Of a stretch of DNA of 5,616 nt, positions 1 to 5,616 are shown one piece after another. Made by a program: the position numbers and the translations under genes. Numbering within the stretch: the first letter of the stretch is position 1; the number at the start of each line of letters is the position of its first letter. The DNA lies in contig JAIFKN010000049.1 of the NCBI GenBank assembly GCA_020049615.1, positions 1-5,616 on the forward strand, in the 5' to 3' direction. This DNA comes from a bacterium. GTDB taxonomy: Bacteria; Planctomycetota; UBA11346. A model generated the notes under the pieces. The model saw only the letters and a list, made by a program, of their open reading frames with translations, was not told where the DNA came from and searched no databases.

Positions 1-676
1 CAAGCGCCCACTCGACATCCTGCGGCCGGCCGCGACGGGCGGCGCACTGGTGGGCCAGGGCAGCGACCTGCTTGACCGCATGATCATTCAGGCAGGCGGC
101 CTGAGCGGCGAGGCGACGCTGCACGATGGAGCCGTCGCGATGCACACACCAGCCGTCCCCGTCCTGCTCGCCCGAGACCAGCGCGTCGCCCAGACCGCGC
201 ACCGCGCTGACCACGGCGACGGCGTGGCGTCCGCTGACCGGATCGGCCGAAAAGGCGACGCCGGCGCAGTCGGCCTCGACCAGTAGTTGGACCAGCACCG
301 CTGGGGGCGCCGGCGGGCCGAGACCGCGCTCGGCGCGATAGGCGTGGACGCGCTCGGAGAAGCCCGAGGCCCACACCGCCGCGACCTTGGCCGGGACGTC
401 CTCGGGTGCGACGCGCAGGAACGAGTCGAGCTGGCCGGCGAAGCTGTGGCCGCTGCCGTCCTCGTCGACCGCCGAGCTGCGCACCGCCAGCACCCCGCCG
501 AGGGCGCGGCCACGGTTGATCAGCTCGGCCCGGAAGGCTGCGTCGTCGTGGCCGTAGGCCGCCGGCAGTACGACGAAGGATGGTGGGACGGGCAGCCCTT
601 CGGCGGCGAGCGCGGCGAGGGCGGCGGCCTTGCCGCCGACGATGCAGGGATCGGTGCTGCCATCGATGAACAGCAT
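1..676 (-). CDS. PEP synthase / PPDK-like N-terminal ATP-binding domain protein (partial, C-terminus off the left edge)
   Basis: Reading the minus strand from an ATG at 676 gives 225 codons with no stop before the window edge, so only the N-terminal part is present. The translation matches the ATP-grasp nucleotide-binding domain of PEP synthase and pyruvate phosphate dikinase. VGGKAAALAALAAEGLPVP lies at residues 13-31, the hallmark VRSSAVDEDG at 65-74, SFAGQLDSFL at 79-88, AGVAFSADPVSG at 138-149, LVSGE at 166-170 and GRPQDVEWA at 216-224. Full PEP synthases also carry a swivelling His domain and a PEP/pyruvate barrel; whether this protein has them cannot be seen. Stand-alone relatives transfer phosphate to other substrates, such as rifampin, so the acceptor is unknown. 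It is last in the minus-strand run, 140 bases after the prenyltransferase stop. No purine-rich ribosome binding site precedes ATG 676 or the in-frame GTG at 688; a palindromic repeat occupies that place. Domain call firm, substrate unknown. Confidence 0.85.
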   Translation of the reverse strand, partial: MLFIDGSTDPCIVGGKAAALAALAAEGLPVPPSFVVLPAAYGHDDAAFRAELINRGRALGGVLAVRSSAVDEDGSGHSFAGQLDSFLRVAPEDVPAKVAAVWASGFSERVHAYRAERGLGPPAPPAVLVQLLVEADCAGVAFSADPVSGRHAVAVVSAVRGLGDALVSGEQDGDGWCVHRDGSIVQRRLAAQAACLNDHAVKQVAALAHQCAARRGRPQDVEWAL

Positions 677-682
677 ATTCGC

Positions 683-797
683 ATTCACAGGAGCCACAGA
701 GGCACAGAGGTTCGAGGAGGTTGGGCAGGCATGTTCCATCACCTGATGGCTTGCTCCTCCTCCTGCGAGCCTCTGTGTCTCTGTGTCTCCTGTGAAT
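683..797. repeat. Large imperfect palindrome with two ~38-base arms in the intercistronic gap
   Basis: The left arm (683-720) and the reverse complement of the right arm (759-797) both begin ATTCACAGGAG and differ at three positions plus one indel over about 38 bases. Each arm carries a doubled 8-mer: CACAGAGG twice at 695-710, and a related AGACACAG-type doubling in the right arm. The 38-base spacer holds a smaller perfect stem, CCATCA/TGATGG (736-741 with 744-749). The element is visibly less GC-rich than the flanking genes and spans most of the gap between the prenyltransferase stop (817) and the PPDK-like start (676). From memory, similar palindromes built on CCACAGAGGCACAGAGG-type units are scattered through intergenic regions of many environmental bacteria. 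I infer a dispersed REP/MITE-like repeat. In the operon transcript it could fold into a long hairpin directly before the last gene. No terminal-repeat transposon ends, transposase or clear target-site duplication were seen. Confidence 0.8.
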
Positions 798-816
798 CGA
801 TTCTGCGACTGTTGGT

Positions 817-1731
817 TCATAGCTGGGGAACCAGGCCGAGGGTGGCGTAGATCAGCAGGGTCCACAGGCCGGCTGCCAGCTCGATGCGCTTGCCGGCATC
901 ACCGACCGGGGCGCGGGCGAAGCGCCAGGCCGCGAGCAGGGCGGCGCAGGCCCCGCCCGCCAGGATGGCGCCGGCCTGGGCCAGCACGCCGGCTTCATGC
1001 GCCGCCAGGCAGCCGAGGCCGGCAGCGAGAGCAACACACAGCCACCACCACAGCACCGCCGGGCGCGGACCCCACAGCACGCTATAGGTGCGCACGCCCT
1101 CCTCCTCGCGCTCGGGACTGCGGATCTTGCGGCCCAGCTCGATGACCAGGCCGGTGGCGAAGCTGGCGCCGAGGAAGGCCACCAGCCCCGACGGCGGGCG
1201 GCCGCTGGTCGTGGCCCAGTCGCAGGCCGTGCCGTAGAAGTCGACGATCGGCATGATCAGCATGTGCGAGAGCAGATAGGTCACCGGCCGGGCGGTCAGC
1301 CAGGCGCGGCAGCCGAACTCGAACGACATCGCGGCCAGGTAGGCCCAGGCGATCAGCAGCACGACGGCCTGGATCGGGCTCCACCACAGGGCGAGGCCCA
1401 GCTGCACTGCCGCGGCGATGGCGAACAGCACGGCCAGGCCGCGCAGTGTGACCAGGCCGCGCGGCACCGGGCGGTAGGGCCGCCAGCGGCGGTCCTCCTC
1501 GGCGTCCTTGAACTCGTCGGCGATGCGCAGCTGGAGGAAGAAGCACAGGCTGGTGATCGCCGCCACCACCACGGCGCTGACCTCGGGCCAACCAGCGCCG
1601 CGCCGCGCCGACGAGAACGACACGGCGCAGAATGAGAACGACACGATCAGCGGACCGTGCTGGTGCAGCGGGAAGCGCTCCTGCAGGTAGCGCCACCAGC
1701 GGCTGGCGAAGCTGGTCGGATCTTCAGCCAC
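817..1731 (-). CDS. UbiA-family membrane prenyltransferase
   Basis: This is a 304-residue hydrophobic protein of normal length for the UbiA superfamily of intramembrane enzymes, which move a prenyl or other polyprenyl-like group to an acceptor. The first acidic motif, RIADEFKDAEED (69-80), and the following R-P-V-P-R stretch (87-91) are where UbiA proteins bind Mg-diphosphate. The second motif is ELGRKIRSPEREEEGVRTYS (198-217), with Glu instead of the usual Asp. Several membrane segments are evident, including about 50-68, 96-116, 121-137, 181-198, 224-243, 250-268 and 285-302. The GTG start at 1731 is chosen because GGAA (1740-1743) sits 8 bases upstream and the gene then overlaps the reductase end by 8 bases. 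The longer reading to 1854 runs through reductase coding sequence and looks non-coding (rich in Ser, Pro and Ala). Overlap implies translational coupling. The acceptor and prenyl donor cannot be told from sequence; a role in ubiquinone or haem O synthesis is not suggested by the neighbours. Confidence 0.85.
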   Translation of the reverse strand: MAEDPTSFASRWWRYLQERFPLHQHGPLIVSFSFCAVSFSSARRGAGWPEVSAVVVAAITSLCFFLQLRIADEFKDAEEDRRWRPYRPVPRGLVTLRGLAVLFAIAAAVQLGLALWWSPIQAVVLLIAWAYLAAMSFEFGCRAWLTARPVTYLLSHMLIMPIVDFYGTACDWATTSGRPPSGLVAFLGASFATGLVIELGRKIRSPEREEEGVRTYSVLWGPRPAVLWWWLCVALAAGLGCLAAHEAGVLAQAGAILAGGACAALLAAWRFARAPVGDAGKRIELAAGLWTLLIYATLGLVPQL

Positions 1732-2995
1732 GGACCAGTTTCCGCTTCCGCACGCGGGCGAGCCGCTCGTGGGCGCGGACGAACTCGCCGCTGGCCAGGG
1801 CGCCGATGATCGACAGCTCGCCGGCCAGGGCGCAGGCGGCGCAGACCTCGGCAAAAGCCCCGGCGGTGCCGTCGCCGGTCAGGCCCATCAGCTCCAGGCA
1901 GGCGCGCGGGGTCGGCAGGCCAGTGCCGCCGCCGACCGTGCCGACAATGAGGTTGGGCAGGGTGACGGCGGCGTAGAGCGCCTCGCCGCGCAGTTCGAAG
2001 CGCGTGACGCCGACCGCCGCCTCGGCGACGCAGGCGGCGTCCTGGCCGGTGGCGATGAACAGCGAAGCCAGTCCGTTGGAGTAATGGCCCTGCACGCCGA
2101 TGGTGCCGGTGAGCACGCCGCCGAGCGCCGACATGCGCCAGTAGTCGACCAGGGCGGAGGCCGGAGCGTGCAGACGGGCGCGCACCACCGCATCGGGGAT
2201 CAGCACCTCGGCGGTGACCTTGCGGCCGCGCACGGTGGTGAAGGACTGCGCCGAGGCCTTCTTGTCGCCGCAGGCGTTGGCTTCGATGTACCAGGTGCGC
2301 GGCTGCACCGGGGTGCGGGCGAGGATGTCGGCGCAGATCGCCTGGGTGGCGATGGTCACCATGTTCTGCCCAGCGGCGTCGCCGGTGGTGAAGTCGAACA
2401 ACAGGTAGACGTGGTCGCCTTCGACGATCACGCGCAGGCCGGTGAGACGGCCGTGCCTGGTGGTGGTGGCGGCGGCGGCGCGGAAGGCGTCCTCCTGCTC
2501 CAGCGCCCAGGCGACGAAGCGGCCGGCCTGGGCCACGCCGTCGAAGCAGAAGCCGGGCGAGCGGGTGACGCCCTCGGCCAGCAGCAGGGTCGAGCAGCCG
2601 CCGGCCTCGCCGATGACCTGGCAGCCGCGGTGGTAGCTGGCGACCAGCGCCGCCTCGTGGGTGGCGAGCGGCAGCCAGTAGTCGCCATGCGCGCACGAGC
2701 CGTTGACGCGTAGCGGGCCGGCGAGGCCGAGGGGCAGCTCGACCGCGCCGATGATGTGCTCGATGCTTGCGGCGTAGGCAGACAGCGGATGGCGGGCGGC
2801 GAGGCGCTCGCGCAGGTCGGCGTGACCGGTCGCCTGCCAGCGCCGGTCGAGGGCCTCGGGCGACTGTCCTGAACCGCCGAGGTTGGGCTGCGGAGCGCCC
2901 GGCCGCGGCGCCAGGCGCTGAACGACCTGATCGACGGTGCGGCTGGCGGTCAACCGGCCGGCGAGTTCACGGGAGCGGCGTTGATCGTTGGCCAT
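1724..2995 (-). CDS. Class I HMG-CoA reductase homologue (soluble, divergent)
   Basis: The 423-residue protein has no membrane anchor and covers the class I HMG-CoA reductase catalytic domain, which in characterised enzymes reduces HMG-CoA to mevalonate with two NAD(P)H. Visible signatures are HIIGAVELPLGLAGPL (80-95), PLATHEAALVAS (109-120), GDAAGQNM (205-212), CGDKKASA (242-249), FIATGQDA (313-320), VGTVGGGTGLPTPRACLELM (351-370) and AGELSIIGAL (391-400). The catalytic residues expected for the human enzyme (Glu559, Lys691, Asp767, His866) correspond to E114, K245, D319 and H409. Oddities are DAAGQNM in place of DAMGMNM in the cofactor loop, and EANACGDKK in place of SGNYCTDKK in the loop over the substrate. 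ATG 2995 has GGAAG (3004-3008) 8 bases upstream and lies 3 bases past the ligase stop; its end overlaps the prenyltransferase start. No other mevalonate-pathway gene is visible, so a role in isoprenoid precursor supply is unproven. Family assignment is strong, HMG-CoA as substrate only likely. Confidence 0.9.
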   Translation of the reverse strand: MANDQRRSRELAGRLTASRTVDQVVQRLAPRPGAPQPNLGGSGQSPEALDRRWQATGHADLRERLAARHPLSAYAASIEHIIGAVELPLGLAGPLRVNGSCAHGDYWLPLATHEAALVASYHRGCQVIGEAGGCSTLLLAEGVTRSPGFCFDGVAQAGRFVAWALEQEDAFRAAAATTTRHGRLTGLRVIVEGDHVYLLFDFTTGDAAGQNMVTIATQAICADILARTPVQPRTWYIEANACGDKKASAQSFTTVRGRKVTAEVLIPDAVVRARLHAPASALVDYWRMSALGGVLTGTIGVQGHYSNGLASLFIATGQDAACVAEAAVGVTRFELRGEALYAAVTLPNLIVGTVGGGTGLPTPRACLELMGLTGDGTAGAFAEVCAACALAGELSIIGALASGEFVRAHERLARVRKRKLVRG

Positions 2996-2998
2996 GGC

Positions 2999-4483
2999 TC
3001 AGGCTTCCAGCATGCGGCGCAGCGCGGGATAGTCGACCTTGGCGTTGTGCCGGCGGTCGACCGGGATGCGGCAGGGGATCAGCCGGTCGAGCCGCGCCCA
3101 GGCCAGCGCCGGACGCAGCGCGGGCAGGGGGTCGACGCCGGGCTCGGCTTCGACCGCGAGCAGGCGCGCGCCATCGACCGCGAGCAGGGCGCAGCGGCGC
3201 ACGCCGGGAACGGTCATTGCCGCTGCCTCGACTGCGAAGGGATACAGGACGCCTTTGCCGTCGCGCACCACCGCAGCCAGACGCCCGAGTAGCCATAGCC
3301 GTCCAGCCGCGTCGCGACGCCCGCAGTCGCCGGTACGGTGGTAAATGCGTCCGTCGCGCGGCAGCTTGTGTTCGGCGTCGCCGACGCCGTCGAGATAGCC
3401 GGGGATGACGTGCTCGCCGGCGACGCAGATCTCGCCCGGCTGGTCGGTGGCGCAGTCGCCGTCGTCCGGGCGCAGGATGCGGCAGTCGACCTCGGGCACC
3501 GCCGTGCCGGCGGGCAGGCCGCCGCCGGTGCTGATCGCCTGGCGTGTCGCCTCGCCCAGGCTGACGTGTTCGATGTGCGCGATCGGTTCGGCCTCGGTCG
3601 AACCGTAGAGCGCGCAGATCCGGGCAGTCGGTGCGGCAGCGGCAAGGCGGTCGAGCAGCGCGGGGAAGACCGGCGCCCCGCCGGTGAAGATGCGGATCAG
3701 CGGCGCGAGGTCGCCGGGCAGCAGGCGGTCGAGGAAGGCCGGCGAGGCGACCACGACCTCGGGGCGGTAGCGGGCGATCTGGCGCAGCACCGGGCCGGGG
3801 TCGATGGCGCCAGGTCGGCGCAGGTCGCAGTCGGGCACCAGCAGGGACTGGCCGGCAGCGAGGTCGGAGAGGGCAAAGATGGCGAGGGTGGCCAGGCTCA
3901 GCGCCCCAGGCCGGCTGCCCAGCGCGGCAGCAATGGCGCGGTGCTGCGCCAGCAGCAAGCCGTGGCTGCGCACGGCGATCTTCGGCTCGCCGGTCGAGCC
4001 GGAGGTGGCGGTGAGCAGGGCGGGATGCGCCGGATCGAGGTCCAATGGAGGATTGATCGGCCCTGGATGGTCAAAGCGCAGATGGAAGCTGAAGCCCGGT
4101 CCGAGGCGCAGGATCAGCGGGATGCGACGCAGGGCCCGGTGGCGCAGCCGCAACCACAGCGCTCCTGCCGATCCGAGCAGGGCCCGCGGCGCGGTGCGGG
4201 CCAGCACGCGCTCGAGCACCGTGCCGCCGGCGCCGGGATCGACCGCGACCACGGTCGCTCCGACCCGCCAGGCGCCGAGCAGACCGGCGTAGAGGGCGGA
4301 GGACAGCGGAGCCAGCACGACCACGCGATCGCCGGGTCCGATGCCGGCGGCGGCGAGCCCGGAGGCGACGCCGGCCGAGCGCGCCAGCAACTCACCGAAG
4401 GTGGTGACGCCATCGCGTTCGATGACCGCCGGCATCTCCGGCGCCTCGGCGGCGCGCTCATCGAGGATGCCTGCGAGATTCAC
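2999..4483 (-). CDS. AMP-dependent acyl ligase, OleC-like (beta-lactone synthetase / fatty acyl-AMP ligase family)
   Basis: This 494-residue member of the ANL adenylating superfamily has all core motifs: P-loop TSGSTGEPK (160-168), ALYGSTEAEP (291-300), YHRTGD (381-386), GRLWLLGR (394-401) and the C-terminal catalytic lysine K482 in RRHNAKVDYPAL. The VDPGAG stretch (81-86), the IPVDRRHNAK tail (473-482) and a compact middle resemble OleC. That enzyme uses ATP to close beta-hydroxy acids into beta-lactones in bacterial olefin synthesis, and OleC relatives act in beta-lactone natural products. Ordinary acyl-CoA or acyl-ACP ligase activity is the alternative. The start is GTG 4483: GGAAG (4492-4496) lies 8 bases upstream, and the codon shares GTGA with the stop of the upstream acyltransferase frame. 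The stop is 3 bases before the reductase ATG. No carrier-protein domain is fused and no transmembrane segment is obvious. OleA, OleB and OleD partners are not in the window. Superfamily certain, OleC-like subgroup probable. Confidence 0.85.
   Translation of the reverse strand: MNLAGILDERAAEAPEMPAVIERDGVTTFGELLARSAGVASGLAAAGIGPGDRVVVLAPLSSALYAGLLGAWRVGATVVAVDPGAGGTVLERVLARTAPRALLGSAGALWLRLRHRALRRIPLILRLGPGFSFHLRFDHPGPINPPLDLDPAHPALLTATSGSTGEPKIAVRSHGLLLAQHRAIAAALGSRPGALSLATLAIFALSDLAAGQSLLVPDCDLRRPGAIDPGPVLRQIARYRPEVVVASPAFLDRLLPGDLAPLIRIFTGGAPVFPALLDRLAAAAPTARICALYGSTEAEPIAHIEHVSLGEATRQAISTGGGLPAGTAVPEVDCRILRPDDGDCATDQPGEICVAGEHVIPGYLDGVGDAEHKLPRDGRIYHRTGDCGRRDAAGRLWLLGRLAAVVRDGKGVLYPFAVEAAAMTVPGVRRCALLAVDGARLLAVEAEPGVDPLPALRPALAWARLDRLIPCRIPVDRRHNAKVDYPALRRMLEA
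3004..3008 (-). promoter_or_regulatory. Ribosome binding site for the HMG-CoA reductase homologue
   Basis: GGAAG on the minus strand lies 8 bases before ATG 2995, inside the last codons of the ligase gene. It fixes the reductase start and shows that translation initiates independently of, but next to, the ligase stop. Confidence 0.7.
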
Positions 4484-5338
4484 GCCAGCCGCTTCCGGTA
4501 CAGGCTGTAGCGCCGGATCACAGTGGCGTCGCCGGTGAGATTGCGCGAGTGGTTGCCTTCGTGCATCAGCGCGTGGATGGCGCGGGTCAGGCCAAGGGCG
4601 GCGCCGCCGTCATGGGCGCAGTCCGGCGAGGCGGCGTTCGGGGAGCACAGCGAGCGTCTTGACGATCAGCGTGTCGACCGGCGCGGCGCGGCGCTGCTGC
4701 TCGATGTCGGGGATGGTGAAGACGAAGCCGACCGGCTCGTCGCCGCGCTCGGCCAGCCAGCACAGGCCCGGTCGCACCAGCTGTCGCGCCGCCTGGTACT
4801 GGGCGACGAATTCGCCCTCGGACTGAGCGGTGTAGAGGTGGTTGCCGGCGAAGGCGGCGAGCGAGACGCGGTGGATGCGGCGCAGCTCGCCGTCGTAGTC
4901 GCCGGCCGGATCGAGCTGGCGCAGGCGCACGCCCTCGCCGGTCAGGCGGGCCTCGACCGCCGGCAGGCGCGGGTCGATCAGCCGGATCGGCTCGATCAGG
5001 GCCGAGGAGTAGGTCGCGTCGACGGTGAAGCCGGCGGCCAGCCAGTGCGCCGGCCAGTCGTCGGGCGTGTCCGGTTCGAGGGCGAAGCGCGGGTGCGTGC
5101 CGCGCCAGGTGGTCAGGCGGTAGCTGCGCCAGGTGCTGCCGTCCATCGGCCCGATCGCCAAGGTGCAGCCGGCTTCGCGGAGACGCGCGCAGCAGGCTTG
5201 CAGCAGGCCGACGGGATCCACGCCAGGCTGCCAGCCGCCGATGAGGCCGACGCGCTCATCCGGGATAGCGGGTGTGGCGGTCCACCACAGCTGCGCGCAG
5301 CCGCCGTCATGCTCGATTCGGCCGTCTGCTTCGGGCAT
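4480..5338 (-). pseudogene. GNAT-type acyltransferase gene, frame broken near 4618
   Basis: The first frame runs from ATG 5338 (in-frame TAG at 5348-5350 just upstream) for 242 codons to a TGA at 4612-4610. It looks like a GNAT-superfamily protein: AIGPMDGSTWRSYRL (61-75), a PAHWLAAGF stretch (96-104), and the start of the acetyl-CoA motif, VKTLAVLPERRLAGL (226-240). Coding then clearly resumes in another frame from 4617 to a TGA at 4482-4480: AIHALMHEGNHSRN and VIRRYSLY are the expected C-terminal part of this family. The span is 859 bases, one more than a multiple of three. Between AGL and ALG about seven residues of the usual helix after the acyl-CoA loop also seem to be missing, which points to a small deletion rather than a single extra base. 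The restored stop overlaps the ligase GTG by 4 bases, as in an intact operon. A sequencing or assembly error remains possible. The intact protein would transfer an acyl group; its substrate is unknown. Confidence 0.7.
4492..4496 (-). promoter_or_regulatory. Ribosome binding site deciding the GTG start of the OleC-like ligase
   Basis: GGAAG on the minus strand lies 8 bases before GTG 4483, the same spacing as for the reductase. It sits within the last codons of the resumed acyltransferase frame. It supports GTG 4483 as the ligase start and means the ligase can still be translated although the upstream frame is broken. Confidence 0.7.
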
Positions 5339-5424
5339 GGCCGCAGGCTAGCTGACGGGCCGGTCGCCGTCGAGCGTCCCCCGTGCGGCGGTTGCCCCAT
5401 GACGCCGCGTCCAAGCATGCCCGC
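5339..5424. promoter_or_regulatory. Divergent intergenic region, presumed start of the minus-strand operon
   Basis: These 86 bases separate the acyltransferase start (minus strand, 5338) from the proposed small ORF (plus strand, 5425), so any promoters for both should lie here or within the ORFs. I can see no convincing -35/-10 pair, no operator palindrome beyond the hexamer GCTAGC (5347-5352), and no good ribosome binding site for either gene. The call rests on gene orientation only. Confidence 0.3.
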
Positions 5425-5616
5425 ATGGACCCCGCCGAGGCCGAGACGGTGCTGCTGAAGCTCAAGGACGACCACCCCTATCCGGCGATGGTCATCGACC
5501 GCGTGCTGATCGACGTGCAGCGGGCGCACGGTCACGCCGCGGTCAACCGGTTGATCGACACCTGCGACCTGGTCCGCCGCTTCGGCATCCGCAAGGTCTG
5601 GCCCGATCAGGGCTGA
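5425..5616 (+). CDS. Small uncharacterised protein, 63 residues
   Basis: The frame from ATG 5425 encodes 63 residues, ending in TGA at the last base of the window. The sequence begins MDPAEAETVLLKLKDD and continues with VIDRVLIDVQRAHGHAA and VNRLIDTCDLVRRFGIRKV. It is charged, soluble and probably helical, without signal peptide, membrane segment or cysteine motif. I do not recognise the family. Composition looks protein-like, with balanced Asp, Arg, Val, Leu and Ile and a strongly GC-rich third codon position, unlike the Arg/Pro/Ala-rich shadow frames. An in-frame GTG at 5383 would add 14 residues; the added part looks non-coding, so ATG 5425 is preferred, though neither start has a clear ribosome binding site. 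It points away from the enzyme operon, so a shared function cannot be assumed. Confidence 0.6.
   Translation: MDPAEAETVLLKLKDDHPYPAMVIDRVLIDVQRAHGHAAVNRLIDTCDLVRRFGIRKVWPDQG

Noticed and set aside
695..710. Doubled CACAGAGG as a CRISPR or tandem-repeat array
   Set aside because: Only two 8-base units per arm and no spacers; it is part of the palindrome arm.
683..797. Palindrome as a simple Rho-independent terminator
   Set aside because: No T-run follows the stem on either strand, the arms are far longer than usual, and the spacer is 38 bases.
287..850. Plus-strand 187-residue ORF running through the palindrome
   Set aside because: It is antisense to the well-supported PPDK-like gene for more than half its length, and its C-terminal part is only the translated repeat (HRSHRGTEV and EPLCLCVSCES). 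It has no family signature.
1732..1854. Upstream extension of the prenyltransferase to an earlier start
   Set aside because: The extra 41 residues overlap reductase coding sequence and look non-coding; GTG 1731 has a ribosome binding site and gives a normal family length.
3338..4510. Plus-strand 390-residue ORF opposite the ligase
   Set aside because: Entirely antisense to motif-bearing ligase codons; a high-GC shadow frame rich in Gly, Gln, Arg and Ala without recognisable domain.
4610..5338. Acyltransferase treated as a complete 242-residue gene
   Set aside because: The reading stops inside the acyl-CoA-binding motif, and family-typical C-terminal sequence continues in another frame down to 4480.
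5383..5424. GTG 5383 as the start of the small plus-strand gene
   Set aside because: The added 14 residues are not protein-like and there is no ribosome binding site; it cannot be excluded, but ATG 5425 is more plausible.
4523..5458. Plus-strand 311-residue ORF opposite the acyltransferase
   Set aside because: Antisense shadow of the acyltransferase frame with low-complexity Gly/Arg/Ala content and no known motif.

Overview
The window is about 70% G+C by eye and tightly packed. Soluble class I HMG-CoA reductase-like, UbiA-like and OleC-like proteins, GGAAG-type ribosome binding sites and GTG starts fit a high-GC Gram-negative bacterium. A gammaproteobacterium of the Xanthomonadales or Chromatiales kind is my guess, but nothing in the window fixes the taxon.

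Almost everything lies on the minus strand as one compact run, read from right to left. It starts with a GNAT-type acyltransferase gene (5338 to 4480) whose frame is broken near 4618. An OleC-like acyl-adenylating ligase (4483-2999) follows, overlapping the acyltransferase stop by 4 bases. A class I HMG-CoA reductase homologue (2995-1724) begins 3 bases after the ligase stop. A UbiA-family membrane prenyltransferase (1731-817) overlaps the reductase by 8 bases. After a 140-base gap comes the N-terminal part of a PEP-synthase/PPDK-like ATP-grasp protein (676 to beyond base 1). The gap is almost filled by a large imperfect palindrome (683-797). On the plus strand a small unrecognised ORF (5425-5616) diverges from the operon and ends exactly at the window edge.

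The overlaps, the 3-base gap and three ribosome binding sites at the same spacing argue that ligase, reductase and prenyltransferase are made together. All five minus-strand genes encode enzyme-like proteins: acyl-CoA-type transfer, acyl adenylation or beta-lactone formation, thioester reduction, prenyl transfer, and ATP/PEP-dependent phosphotransfer. I do not recognise the combination as a named pathway. It reads as a specialised lipid or isoprenoid-linked pathway rather than the standard mevalonate route, because no other mevalonate gene is visible. The reductase keeps the catalytic residues of class I enzymes but has changes where the human enzyme binds the HMG carboxylate, so its substrate may not be HMG-CoA. 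That is inference.
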